A stretch of DNA of 64,000 nucleotides from Winogradskyella flava. Its GTDB lineage: Bacteria; Bacteroidota; Bacteroidia; Flavobacteriales; Flavobacteriaceae. Made by a program: the position numbers and the translations under genes. The stretch spans positions 682,001 through 746,000 of the forward strand of contig NZ_JACLCP010000001.1 in NCBI RefSeq assembly GCF_014243395.1. Direction: 5' to 3'. Shown here piece after piece: positions 7,301-14,763 of the stretch. The notes under the pieces were generated by a model. The model had not been told where the DNA came from, ran no database searches, and saw only the letters and a list, made by a program, of their open reading frames with translations. Each line of letters begins with the position of its first letter. The first letter of the stretch is position 1.

Positions 7301-9891
7301 AGTCCAACAAAACTTTCATAAGGAGCATAGGGCATGGTAAACGCGTCGAGTGAAAAGTCACCACCATTTTCAAAAGCTCTTACTAAGAACTGTGCATTTA
7401 GCATACCAGGTGCATTCTTGCCAACATTTAGTTCTGAATTGATTTTAGCGTTCCCGTCTATATCTAAATTGCCCTCAAAAACATTGGTTTCTTCTGTACT
7501 AAAGTTTTTGGTTGGGTCGCTAAATACATAATTTTTATAGCCTCTAAAACTAGTATAAGATGTTGTGAATTTTGCTTTTACTTCGGCCTTTAAATTCTTG
7601 GCTGGAGCACCGTGTAACCAAGTGACGTTTAGATCGCCTTTTAGAAGTTTGTTGTTGGTTAACACCTCATCTTCAAAATCAATTTTGATTTTCAGACGGT
7701 TTGGTTTAACCGTTTCGATTTTTAAGCCTTTGGTAAAATTGGCACCTCCAACAGAGACCTTAGCATTGTAGTTTCCAGTTTTGTAATCTGACGAGGTTGG
7801 CACTTTAAAGTCATAAAAATTATTAACGTTATCTACAGACACTTTTCTATAAACCAGTTTACCAACAGGATCCGTAATTTCAAGTTTAACAGGATGACGC
7901 TTTGGTAATTTATTGGCTTTGTCATTAAGCACAAAGGTTAGGAATAAACTATCTCCTGGTCGCCAAACACCACGTTCGCCATAAATGTATCCTTTGAGTC
8001 CGCGTTGTAATCTATTTCCTGAAACATCGAATTTACTTAACGACAGGGAATTGCCATCAAAAAGTTTCACGTAGCTTATGTTTTTTCCTTTAGAAACAAT
8101 AGCAAAAGCCGCACGTTTTTTGGCATCGATTTCTACAATACCATCGTTGTTGGTATTACCATTTGCCAATTCTTGTTGCTGATAATTGTATAAAGTGATT
8201 TTGGCACCAGATTCTGGATTCGTTGATAAGATATTCGTTACCGCAAACAAGTAGGTGTTATCGTTCCCTTGTTTTGCTATAACACCAATATCTGAACTGA
8301 TAAGATTAGCCGCAACGGTTCTGTTGCCATAGTTGAAATAGGATTCGGTACAAGGGTTGTCTCTGTCGCGATACCTATAGTTGGTGTTTTTATAGCTGTA
8401 AGTCAAATTATCCCAATAGCGCTCTTCGCGCAGTTCTTGTTCTTCTTCAGAAATATCTTCTGTAGCGTAGAAGTCCTCTTCGTAATAATCATCGTAGTAG
8501 TCGTCATAATAATCGTCTTCTTCGACTTCGGTAGTTGTGGCATTAGACGTACAATCGTATAAGGAATAGTCGTGTTTAAAGCTCACTTCGACTCTGTAAA
8601 TCGAACCCGGATCTGCCTTTAAATATTTGGACAGATCGATACTGTAGGCTTTCCACTTTCCTGTGTTCTGAGACTTATCGCCAATCAAAGTAATGGTCTC
8701 TTTTGCTATACGACGTCCAACGTGTTTTATGTGATATTCATTATTACTATTAATACTATTCTCTTGAAGAAATTGAAGTACATTATCCTCAAATATTTTA
8801 ATAATTCTTACATCAACTTTACTCAAATTAACGGCTTCGAAATTGAACTTTAAATCTGATGAATTTGGAAGAATGGAACCATTACTGATTAAACGGACTT
8901 GTGGCTTTAATTCCTCAAAGGTTAGGGTTTGCGTAAATGGATTCTTGAGTTTAAAGCCATCGGTATTTTTTATGCCGGTAAACACATCGACTCTAATAGC
9001 ACCAACAAGTTTGTTGTCGGGATAGACTTTTAAGACGTTACCATCAACAATATACTTTGGATTTTTTACATTTTGAAGGGTAACCAGGCCAGCAAAATTT
9101 TGTTGCTTTTTTAATGGATCTGAAAAGTTAATGGATAGATATTGCTCCGGATTTTGAATGACATCAGTTTCTACAATGGTAAAGTTATTTTTTCCCGGAA
9201 TCGCAATGAAGTTTTCGCCTTTGTTTTCTGCTTTTATGGCTTTTCCATTCCACGTTACCTTAACGTTAGTGTCCTCAATTTCGCGTTTGATGCTGTCTAT
9301 TCTAAACTCAAAATATTTGGATTGTGTATTGTCTTCCAACCATACTAGATTTAAGTCTTTTTTGTTTTGCGAAGCAGTCACCAATTTTTTGGCATCTTCT
9401 AAATTAATAACATCAGCAGATTGTAAAACACCAAATAGATATTGCCATTCTTTACTATAGGATTGCAGGTTGTTTGTAACAATATTGAAGCTCGGTGTTA
9501 TGGTTTTAAATTGAAAAGTGTAGTATTCAAAATCTTTGGGAATACTATTATATATATCGTCTAGTTTTACAGTAACTGTGTATTCTGTATCAGCTTCTAA
9601 TACTTCGTCTGGTGTAAATAGAAGTGTATGTTTATTGAGTGCTTTTAAGGTACCTTGGACATAAGGATGCATTTTTACCAATTTAGCATCTAGTTCTTGC
9701 TCTGCTTCCCAACTTTCAACCTCTTCTGCCAAGGTAATTGTAATTGGTTCTACGACAGAAACACGTCCAGAAGTGGTATAACTGATATAGTCACGATACT
9801 TAAAGATATTATCGGTTTCTACAGGCTTCTTTTTACAAGAAATTACGATGAGGAGTAGAGCTAGGAAGGCAAGGTACTTTTTGATTTGCAT
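4303..9891 (-). CDS. Alpha-2-macroglobulin family lipoprotein with thioester
   Basis: Giant protease trap of 1862 residues. Signal peptide with lipobox VISC gives a lipidated Cys19, so it is probably anchored in the outer membrane facing the periplasm. A string of macroglobulin (MG) beta-domains precedes the bait region, and the thioester motif GCVEQ is intact (Cys1415, Gln1418), followed by the alpha-toroid thioester domain (NPDGGLGYW, SDWGTSYAGHF). In the family, proteolysis of the bait exposes the thioester, which then binds the attacking protease covalently. An Asp/Tyr/Glu-rich linker lies at about residues 450-480. Bacterial versions typically act with PBP1C in envelope defence or repair, and the pbpC gene lies downstream on the same strand after intervening genes. 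Confidence 0.93.
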   Translation of the reverse strand: MQIKKYLAFLALLLIVISCKKKPVETDNIFKYRDYISYTTSGRVSVVEPITITLAEEVESWEAEQELDAKLVKMHPYVQGTLKALNKHTLLFTPDEVLEADTEYTVTVKLDDIYNSIPKDFEYYTFQFKTITPSFNIVTNNLQSYSKEWQYLFGVLQSADVINLEDAKKLVTASQNKKDLNLVWLEDNTQSKYFEFRIDSIKREIEDTNVKVTWNGKAIKAENKGENFIAIPGKNNFTIVETDVIQNPEQYLSINFSDPLKKQQNFAGLVTLQNVKNPKYIVDGNVLKVYPDNKLVGAIRVDVFTGIKNTDGFKLKNPFTQTLTFEELKPQVRLISNGSILPNSSDLKFNFEAVNLSKVDVRIIKIFEDNVLQFLQENSINSNNEYHIKHVGRRIAKETITLIGDKSQNTGKWKAYSIDLSKYLKADPGSIYRVEVSFKHDYSLYDCTSNATTTEVEEDDYYDDYYDDYYEEDFYATEDISEEEQELREERYWDNLTYSYKNTNYRYRDRDNPCTESYFNYGNRTVAANLISSDIGVIAKQGNDNTYLFAVTNILSTNPESGAKITLYNYQQQELANGNTNNDGIVEIDAKKRAAFAIVSKGKNISYVKLFDGNSLSLSKFDVSGNRLQRGLKGYIYGERGVWRPGDSLFLTFVLNDKANKLPKRHPVKLEITDPVGKLVYRKVSVDNVNNFYDFKVPTSSDYKTGNYNAKVSVGGANFTKGLKIETVKPNRLKIKIDFEDEVLTNNKLLKGDLNVTWLHGAPAKNLKAEVKAKFTTSYTSFRGYKNYVFSDPTKNFSTEETNVFEGNLDIDGNAKINSELNVGKNAPGMLNAQFLVRAFENGGDFSLDAFTMPYAPYESFVGLQSPKGNNYGSFFTDENHTFDVATVTADGKPIQRNKLEVKVYKVEWRWWWNSSYDNLSSYVSSSYHRPIQQYLINTDANGKANFKLNIPEKDRGRYLIRVYDPASGHATGRIAYFYKNWWSNSPSGDKEAAKMLVFSTDKENYNVGETAKLTFPSGSEGRALVSIENGTEIIKHQWIATKPGETTVNIPVTAEMAPNVFINISLLQPHAITSNDLPIRLYGVIPMMVENPATKLEPVLSMPDAIQPEQSYEIKVSEKNDKAMTYTIAVVEEGLLDLTRFKTPNAWNSFYAREALGVKTWDIFDDVIGAYSGSIDQVFAIGGDGSAAKGKNKKANRFKPVVTYLGPFLLKEGQTKTHQLKMPNYVGAVRTMVVAGDNTTEAYGSAEKSVKVKKPLMVLATLPRKLSPGEKVTLPVTVFAMEQKVKNVNLSLKLSDGITVKGNSKQSLQFSKPDEKMVYFELDVTKAKGINTIEVVATGNGEKSTYKVEIDVENPNPMTSRVIDNELQANSNQTIDFSTFGVPGTNSATVEFSTLPPMDFSKRMAYLIRYPHGCVEQTTSSVFPQLYLADVFDLTDKKKKEVQRNIENGIRRLGNFQNPDGGLGYWIGESTASDWGTSYAGHFMIEAEKKGFVLPLTFKSNWIAYQRQVARNWRPSYRSSYNDFAQAYRLYTLALAGSPDLASMNRLREFEEISNDAKWRLAAAYALAGQKEASDAISRSANIDFESDSADNYTYGSSYRNRAMALETMLLTNHPKKTDLAKGIAKSLSSNRWMSTQTTAYSLLAIGKMITQNGGKDLKVTYTINGKTETIDTKNGIAQRSIPINDGTNNIAITNGRDNLVYVRVLNSGKLKLGEELAVQRGFSISTVYKDLQGNKIDITKLQQGQDFVASVSISNLTRDYVKDVALTQIFPSGWDIVNTRFTDFGDTTVSNARYTDIRDDRVNFYFDMNRKGKYGTKTFTVMLNASYLGTYYLPGAQAEAMYDNDDYLVRNKGQWVTVEK

Positions 9892-10119
9892 TGTACTGAT
9901 GGATTTAGTGGTAAAACTTCGACTTAAAAAGAGAGGTAGGTACTTTCTTGTTAAATAAGTACGCCAATTTTTAAATGTTTAGACTTTGGGTTGTTGTTAA
10001 ATTGTTCTTAAAGTTAAGAAATGTGATATCGCACAACGCTATTTAATAAGATTTTTTTGACTTAAAACTGATTTATAAGTCTTGAACTATCCAAAAATAA
10101 GTCAAGAGTTCTGAAAAAT

Positions 10120-10824
10120 CTATTCATTTTTTAAACCGTCATTTATTAAGGAATCCACCTCATGCATCTGGCTTAGGCAATCATTAAATTGTCTTGTAAT
10201 TTCCTCCTCAATATTTGAAATTAGAGATACATCATTGCGGAACGCGATGGTCTTAAACTTTTTAAAGTTATATATTTCAAGGGTATTGAAGTCAATATCT
10301 TCTTTTATACTATCAAAAAAGCTATTCAATTTTATATCTACACTCTTTTCTGTAACGGTTTGTAAGTCATCTTGAAATCCTTGTAATTTTCCCAATGCAG
10401 TATTTAGTCCGGACGAACTATTTTGGTGCAGATTAAGGTAGTTTGTTAAATTATTCTGCCTAAATGAATATGCACCTGCACTCAATACATTGGCTAAATA
10501 CTTTTGAAGACTATCTTTTTGGGTTTCTATATGTTCTCTTTTTAAAAACAACATGAAATTAGATAAATATCTTGGCAAATTTTGTCTGTAAATGGAATCA
10601 TCTTTAAGCTCTCGGATGTTAAGATTATTTTCTTCTCTTAACTTATTTAGTAAGGTGATTTCGTTTTTTTGCATTTTTCGGTTCTCATTCCAGTTGTTAA
10701 TTTGCAATGCAATGAGAATACCAATAACAACTAGAAGTATTTCACCAATAGCATATTTAAAGTATTTGCTAGTCTTGTTTTGTTTCATGAGATCGTATCG
10801 TATTTGTCTAAAGAACTTAATCAT
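10120..10824 (-). CDS. DUF6090 family membrane-anchored protein (paralogue 5)
   Basis: Last of five tandem DUF6090 genes. I chose ATG 10824 (MIKFFRQIRYDLM), where every paralogue starts; the frame stays open 13 codons further to 10863 but that stretch is the tail of the upstream mini-ORF read in another frame. Architecture: short basic cytoplasmic N-terminus, one membrane span (about residues 25-45, GEILLVVIGILIALQINNWNE), then about 185 residues of helical, probably periplasmic domain with coiled-coil character, unlike its neighbours in sequence. Function of the family is unknown. Its first 23 codons lie in a DNA block identical to that of paralogue 3. The upstream mini-ORF stops one base before this ATG, which would allow translational coupling. 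Confidence 0.85.
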   Translation of the reverse strand: MIKFFRQIRYDLMKQNKTSKYFKYAIGEILLVVIGILIALQINNWNENRKMQKNEITLLNKLREENNLNIRELKDDSIYRQNLPRYLSNFMLFLKREHIETQKDSLQKYLANVLSAGAYSFRQNNLTNYLNLHQNSSSGLNTALGKLQGFQDDLQTVTEKSVDIKLNSFFDSIKEDIDFNTLEIYNFKKFKTIAFRNDVSLISNIEEEITRQFNDCLSQMHEVDSLINDGLKNE

Positions 10825-10917
10825 GTTAATATGTTTTAATGCCGACGCTGCAATCTGGCCCATTCACTAAAAATGTCTTCAAGACATTTTCTTTACGCTT
10901 TGTCCTGTTTTCCATAA
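10754..10917. repeat. 164-bp perfect direct repeat, copy 1
   Basis: Identical to 13113-13276. It covers the tail of mini-ORF A, the one-base junction and the first 23 codons of paralogue 5, and includes a hairpin with arms aaaatgtctt / aagacatttt around one base. Flanking DNA on both sides is homologous but diverged, so identity has been restored recently by gene conversion or duplication. Confidence 0.9.
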
Positions 10918-10954
10918 TGAGGTTTTGACGAATGCGACGAAAGAATTTAATCAT
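10826..10954 (-). pseudogene. 42-codon hybrid mini-ORF A (DUF6090 head, unrelated tail)
   Basis: Too short for usual gene finders. It begins MIKFFRRIRQNLIMEN, the normal head of a DUF6090 protein, then switches to an unrelated tail (RTKRKENVLKTFLVNG, later GIKTY) and stops. Its ATG directly follows the stop codon of paralogue 4, and its TAA is one base before the ATG of paralogue 5. The tail contains a hairpin with 10-bp arms at 10870-10890. Mini-ORF B at 13185-13313 has the same tail, base for base. It is either the scar of a recombination that removed a DUF6090 body, or a translated leader peptide; the membrane anchor is lost in either case. Confidence 0.55.
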
Positions 10955-11677
10955 TTACATGTCTTTGATATGATTATTAATTACTGGTACAAGTTCTTTA
11001 TTAAGTTTCATAAGGTTCTCTATATCCTCAATAAGTTCCGCTGTTTTAACTCTTAATTCAAATAGTATTTGGCCAAATTCATCTGTGTTGTAGAGCTTTT
11101 CGAGTTTAGACATATCAAATATATTTTTCCCATAATCTTGAACATTAATAACCGCTTCTTTTGGGATGTGAATACCGTATTTTCGTAAAAAGGGTCTAGC
11201 TAAATCTAGCAGAACATTACTATAAGTTATATTATCTTTTAATGCTACTTGTTGAGATCTGTAATAGTTTTTTAAGACTTCAATAATTTGTTTATTATTG
11301 ATACCTTCGGGAATATTATCTTCCAGGGCTACAGGATAGAGGTAAACAAGATATCTTATGAAATTGATATCGGTTTTTGCTAATTTAGAATTATGAGGGT
11401 CAATTATAAGTTCATCTACTAATTTTAATTGTTTATCCAGTAATATTTTGTCTTCAGTAAAAGCATTATAATCCAGTTTCAAATCTTCGACTAAATCAGT
11501 TAGGATAACTTTTTCATTATTGTTTAATTTCCTGTTTTCATTCCAATTGTTAATCTGTAATGCAATGAGAATTCCAATGACTACGAGAATAATTTCGCCA
11601 ATGGCGTATTTAAAGTATTTTCCTGTTTTGTTTTCCATTATTAGATTTTGTCTTATATGTCTAAAGAATTTAATCAT
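10955..11677 (-). CDS. DUF6090 family membrane-anchored protein (paralogue 4)
   Basis: A 240-residue member of the array. Residues 1-45 carry the shared head MIKFFRHIRQNLIMEN and the span GEIILVVIGILIALQINNWNE; from residue 50 on it is unlike the other copies (ILTDLVEDLKLDYNAFTEDK, ending VPVINNHIKDM). Positive charges before the span predict N-in/C-out topology. Its start overlaps the end of paralogue 3b upstream by 8 bases, evidence for one transcript and coupled translation. A repeated YRSQQ/NYY-type segment in mid-protein resembles the 'no-body-change' core seen in others, but only weakly. Confidence 0.85.
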   Translation of the reverse strand: MIKFFRHIRQNLIMENKTGKYFKYAIGEIILVVIGILIALQINNWNENRKLNNNEKVILTDLVEDLKLDYNAFTEDKILLDKQLKLVDELIIDPHNSKLAKTDINFIRYLVYLYPVALEDNIPEGINNKQIIEVLKNYYRSQQVALKDNITYSNVLLDLARPFLRKYGIHIPKEAVINVQDYGKNIFDMSKLEKLYNTDEFGQILFELRVKTAELIEDIENLMKLNKELVPVINNHIKDM

Positions 11678-12437
11678 GTTGATCTAATTTCGTTTTAGAA
11701 TCTAAAATTTGTATTGTTTCATCTAGCTGTGCTTCAGTGTTTTTAAGATAGACGAGTCTAGCCTCCACTAACTTTCCAAACTGAATGAGTATATTTCTAA
11801 ATTCTATATTTTGTGATAGCGAGCTAAAGTCTATAGGTTCAAAAAGATCAGTAGAAACTACATCAAACTCATTAAATTTAATACTTAAACTATTAGGTGC
11901 CTTTTTAAAGAGTTTGTTGATAAAATCGTTTTGTATATAGTCAATACTATTATTCATCTCAATTTGTCTATCTAGTATATCTGGCAAGTCATTTTCATAA
12001 AGATTGAGAATAGATTTTAGAACAGACTCATCTGAAATAAGCGATGCCTTGCCATTTTGCATTATATTATAGCCTGAAGTAGCCCTATTAAAGTCACTTT
12101 TTCGCAATGCCTGAGATAGATACATCGGAACCATTAAATCGTAATGTTTATTTTCTAGTCGAAAAATAAGACTATCAATACCGCCTTTATTAATTATAAG
12201 GCGTTTGTATTGTTCTTCAACATTATTTTTATTAGTACTGATGTCTGTTTGAAGTTGTTTTAAAAGTCTAACTTCTTGTTTTGAATTTTTACGCTGCTCA
12301 TTCCAATTATTAATTTGAAGTGCAATTAAGATACCAATAACTACAAGAATAATTTCACCAATAGCATATTTAAAGTACTTGGATGTTTTGTTTTCCATGA
12401 GAAGGTTTTGACGGATTTTACGGAAGAATTTAATCAT
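11670..12437 (-). CDS. DUF6090 family membrane-anchored protein (paralogue 3b)
   Basis: A 255-residue member of the array, with head MIKFFRKIRQNLLMENKTSK and span GEIILVVIGILIALQINNWNEQ. The exported part has heptad-like helices (QEVRLLKQLQTDISTNKNNV) and the family's mid-domain pattern GYNIMQNGKASLISDESVLKS, comparable to IKNIMQSGKLNLLKND in the next paralogue upstream and to FENLKSQGLDIISNKSLR in the copy at the right window edge. This small 'short-segment-then-straight-helix' motif is the best conserved part outside the anchor. It follows the upstream paralogue after 5 bases and overlaps the next by 8. Confidence 0.85.
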   Translation of the reverse strand: MIKFFRKIRQNLLMENKTSKYFKYAIGEIILVVIGILIALQINNWNEQRKNSKQEVRLLKQLQTDISTNKNNVEEQYKRLIINKGGIDSLIFRLENKHYDLMVPMYLSQALRKSDFNRATSGYNIMQNGKASLISDESVLKSILNLYENDLPDILDRQIEMNNSIDYIQNDFINKLFKKAPNSLSIKFNEFDVVSTDLFEPIDFSSLSQNIEFRNILIQFGKLVEARLVYLKNTEAQLDETIQILDSKTKLDQHD

Positions 12438-12442
12438 TTCCT

Positions 12443-13183
12443 TTATGGTTTTGTAGCATCAATTATTTGGTCAATAAGTTCATCTGTTTCTTCACAGCGT
12501 TCTATAACCTGTTGATTATACCAAAGATGATTATCTAAATAATTTTCTAATTCTATTTCTTGAAACAATGGATAGTAATCTGGTTTTAATTTAGATTTTC
12601 CTGACCAAGAATAATTACTATTCATATCCATTTGCTTAAAGGATATTTTGTCTAATAAATAAGGTACAAACTGTTCATCAGACCACTTATCTAATTTGCC
12701 CATGCGTGTTTTTCTAATTTCAGATAGTGTATTCCATTTATAAAGTAAGTCAGTAATATTATCATTTTTTAGAAGGTTTAATTTTCCACTTTGCATAATG
12801 TTTTTAATAGTATTATCAGCAAAAGCAAATTCACTTGCACTAAATGCTACATAGAATAGGCTATCTAAATTATGTTTATAAAGTTCTTCTTTTGATACTC
12901 CAATTAAACTCATTAGTCTGTTTTCAGCATTCCCTTGACTTTTAACTACAGTCAAAAAATCTATTAAAACCTTTTTATTTTCTTTAAAATCAGCATGCAA
13001 TTTTGCAATCACTTCTTTTTCCTCCTTTTGTTCGATGCGGTTTTGGTTCCAGTTGTTTACTTGTAAGGCTAGTAAAATACCAATCATTACTAGTATGATT
13101 TCGCCAATGGCGTATTTAAAGTATTTGCTAGTCTTGTTTTGTTTCATGAGATCGTATCGTATTTGTCTAAAGAACTTAATCAT
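12443..13183 (-). CDS. DUF6090 family membrane-anchored protein (paralogue 3)
   Basis: A 246-residue member; start placed at ATG 13183 (MIKFFRQIRYDLM), not the longer open frame to 13222. The first 23 codons are identical at DNA level to those of paralogue 5 because both lie in the 164-bp repeat; after residue 24 the two proteins diverge quickly (here GEIILVMIGILLALQVNNWNQ). The exported domain contains IKNIMQSGKLNLLKND and KWSDEQFVPYLLDK. Mini-ORF B ends one base before the start, exactly as at paralogue 5. Function unknown. Confidence 0.85.
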   Translation of the reverse strand: MIKFFRQIRYDLMKQNKTSKYFKYAIGEIILVMIGILLALQVNNWNQNRIEQKEEKEVIAKLHADFKENKKVLIDFLTVVKSQGNAENRLMSLIGVSKEELYKHNLDSLFYVAFSASEFAFADNTIKNIMQSGKLNLLKNDNITDLLYKWNTLSEIRKTRMGKLDKWSDEQFVPYLLDKISFKQMDMNSNYSWSGKSKLKPDYYPLFQEIELENYLDNHLWYNQQVIERCEETDELIDQIIDATKP

Positions 13184-13276
13184 GTTAATATGTTTTAATG
13201 CCGACGCTGCAATCTGGCCCATTCACTAAAAATGTCTTCAAGACATTTTCTTTACGCTTTGTCCTGTTTTCCATAA
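13113..13276. repeat. 164-bp perfect direct repeat, copy 2
   Basis: Identical to 10754-10917, about 2.36 kb away in the same orientation. Contains the hairpin at 13229-13249, the tail of mini-ORF B and the first 23 codons of paralogue 3. Homologous recombination between the two copies would delete or amplify three DUF6090 genes as one unit. Confidence 0.9.
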
Positions 13277-13313
13277 GGAGGTTTTGACGAATTTTTCTAA
13301 AGAATTTTATCAT
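13185..13313 (-). pseudogene. 42-codon hybrid mini-ORF B (DUF6090 head, unrelated tail)
   Basis: Starts MIKFFRKIRQNLLMEN, then the same foreign tail as mini-ORF A ending GIKTY, and stops one base before the ATG of paralogue 3. It begins 9 bases after the stop of paralogue 1. The heads of A and B differ in DNA while the tails are identical, so the breakpoint lies at the MEN codons. It may be a degraded paralogue or a leader ORF; no known homologue of the tail is recognised. Confidence 0.55.
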
Positions 13314-13322
13314 AGCTCTATT

Positions 13323-14033
13323 TTAAAATTCTCTTACCTGAATTTTAATGATTTTTTGCAATGCTTCATTCTTTGCTATGGCAGAATTTAAAAGATTAAG
13401 CTCAAATAGTTTTACGTTTCGTTGGTATTTAATCAATTTAGCAAGCACGGGATTATTTAACTCATCTCTTATTTTTTGTTCATCTACAAGCATAGCCTGA
13501 TTATAATCTATACTTTTTAGCATAAAGGGTATTACATTTTCATTTGTGAAAGTTTCCCCATATTCCGAACATACACGAAGTCGCTCATATGTTTGTTCAT
13601 AATAGCTCGTAATATCATTTTTTAATTGATGATTAGCCATAGAGGCAAAGAGCCCACTACTTTTTAACCCGGAATAAGAATTATTGCTTTTGTAGAAATA
13701 GAAATAATTATCCAAAATCAAAAAAACAGAATCCAGGCCTACGGAATTATATTCTTTGTTTGCAAGCTTGGTTAGATAATTGAACCTCTTTGTGTCGCTT
13801 TTTTGAAATCCAGTTAACTGAGCTTTATCCTGTTTAAGATCATTCAAAATTTGTGTTAGAGCTATTTTTAATTCATCTTTTTGACTTTTATCTTCATTCC
13901 AATTATTGATTTGAAGCGCAATTAAAATTCCTATCACGACCAGGATGATTTCACCTATAGCATAGATTAGGTATTTGCTTAATTTATTTTCAGATAGTAA
14001 GCGCTGACGGATTTTACGAAAAAACTTTATCAT
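13323..14033 (-). CDS. DUF6090 family membrane-anchored protein (paralogue 1)
   Basis: First DUF6090 gene of the operon, 236 residues. Head MIKFFRKIRQRLLSENKLSK, span at about residues 22-43 (LIYAIGEIILVVIGILIALQ), then a helical exported domain with NNSYSGLKSSGLFASMANHQL, the mid-domain motif of the family, and a C-terminal helix rich in Leu and Asn. Its start is 5 bases downstream of the small coiled-coil gene. The head differs slightly from those of paralogues 3 and 5 (SENK rather than KQNK), so it has not taken part in the recent sequence exchange. Confidence 0.87.
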   Translation of the reverse strand: MIKFFRKIRQRLLSENKLSKYLIYAIGEIILVVIGILIALQINNWNEDKSQKDELKIALTQILNDLKQDKAQLTGFQKSDTKRFNYLTKLANKEYNSVGLDSVFLILDNYFYFYKSNNSYSGLKSSGLFASMANHQLKNDITSYYEQTYERLRVCSEYGETFTNENVIPFMLKSIDYNQAMLVDEQKIRDELNNPVLAKLIKYQRNVKLFELNLLNSAIAKNEALQKIIKIQVREF

Positions 14034-14038
14034 GGCCC

Positions 14039-14230
14039 TTATCCTATTTGACCATCATTATTGATGTCCGTGCCAGATCGCTCTTCTAAAATTTTTAAGG
14101 TTTTAAGCAGCAGTGCCTTGGTACTGGAAAGTTCGTATTCTAGATCCTTAACGCGCTCTTCTAAAGATTCTGCTTTGTTTTTTTGTTCGTCGAGTTCGCC
14201 TTGTTGTATAAGGTCCCAGAATAGTCCCAT
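14039..14230 (-). CDS. Small coiled-coil protein with EF-hand-like C-terminus
   Basis: A 63-residue protein at the head of the DUF6090 operon. It starts MGLFWDLIQQGELDEQKNKA, continues as a heptad-rich helix (SLEERVKDLEYELSSTKALLLKTLKILEER) and ends SGTDINNDGQIG, where D-I-N-N-D-G-Q-I matches a calcium-binding EF-hand/dockerin loop. No membrane span or signal. The stop codon is 5 bases before paralogue 1, which implies co-expression. It may be a cytoplasmic partner that contacts the basic heads of the DUF6090 proteins; this is inference. The opposite-strand frame over this gene is a shadow. Confidence 0.7.
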   Translation of the reverse strand: MGLFWDLIQQGELDEQKNKAESLEERVKDLEYELSSTKALLLKTLKILEERSGTDINNDGQIG

Positions 14231-14330
14231 GTTGATTGGTTTTAAAAAGTAGGGACAGTTTGTAGAATTTGGTTGGTTAATTATATGTGTATGAAGATAG
14301 TGATTTGTTACAAATCCACCGCATGCCCTA

Positions 14331-14343
14331 AATCCCTAAAGGG
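14331..14343 (+). repeat. Left inverted repeat of DUF559 cassette
   Basis: aatccctaaaggg, exactly complementary to 14764-14776. It overlaps the stop codon of the DUF559 gene. Outside it lies a further GGGCA-type match, offset by two bases. Confidence 0.7.
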
Positions 14344-14728
14344 AGCCAGCGCGTAATTCTGAATTAATTTTTAACATGACGTTTTCGATATCATCTGTAA
14401 CATCTTTATTTCTGAATCTAATTTCTTTAATACCTAGTTCTTTTATAGCTTCTGTTCGTTCTTTGTCTTTGACTTGTTGTTCTTTGGTTAAATGATAATC
14501 TCCATCAATTTCTATCGATAATTTTATTTTATGACAATAAAAATCAAGAACAAAACTGCTAATAGGATGCTGTCTTCTGAATTTGAAACCCTGAGGTTTT
14601 AGTCTTAATTTTTTCCAGAGCAATCTTTCCGATTCGGTCATGTTGTCTCTCAGCCGAGCTGCATTTTTGAAAATTATAGGATGAGCTTTATTATGCATTC
14701 CATTTTTCTTCAATCTGCCTTCTTCCAT
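14336..14728 (-). CDS. DUF559 endonuclease-like protein
   Basis: A 130-residue protein of the DUF559 family, related to very-short-patch-repair type nucleases with a PD-(D/E)xK fold. Visible features: ESERLLWKKLRLKPQGFKFRRQHPI, then VLDFYCHKIKLSIEIDGDYH with the acidic metal ligands, and ELGIKEIRFRNKDV. It is complete. The start used (MEEGRLKKNG) may be a few codons long; MHNKAH inside is an alternative. The gene is framed by 13-bp inverted repeats, and its stop codon lies inside the left one. Members of this family are often found as lone cargo in small intergenic cassettes; whether the protein cuts DNA here is unknown. Confidence 0.85.
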   Translation of the reverse strand: MEEGRLKKNGMHNKAHPIIFKNAARLRDNMTESERLLWKKLRLKPQGFKFRRQHPISSFVLDFYCHKIKLSIEIDGDYHLTKEQQVKDKERTEAIKELGIKEIRFRNKDVTDDIENVMLKINSELRAGSL

Positions 14729-14763
14729 TAACCTTATGTTTTGTTTGCGGATAAAAAAGTCAA

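Noticed and set aside
10825..10863. Thirteen-residue N-terminal extension MGQIAASALKHIN of paralogue 5 (also at 13184-13222 for paralogue 3)
   Set aside because: All other paralogues start at MIKFFR, and the extension overlaps the mini-ORF tail in another frame.
10754..13276. Insertion sequence between the 164-bp repeats
   Set aside because: No transposase, no terminal inverted repeats; the content is DUF6090 genes only.
14061..14252. 63-codon open frame on the + strand
   Set aside because: Shadow of the small coiled-coil gene, of the same length but with Ser-rich, non-domain sequence.
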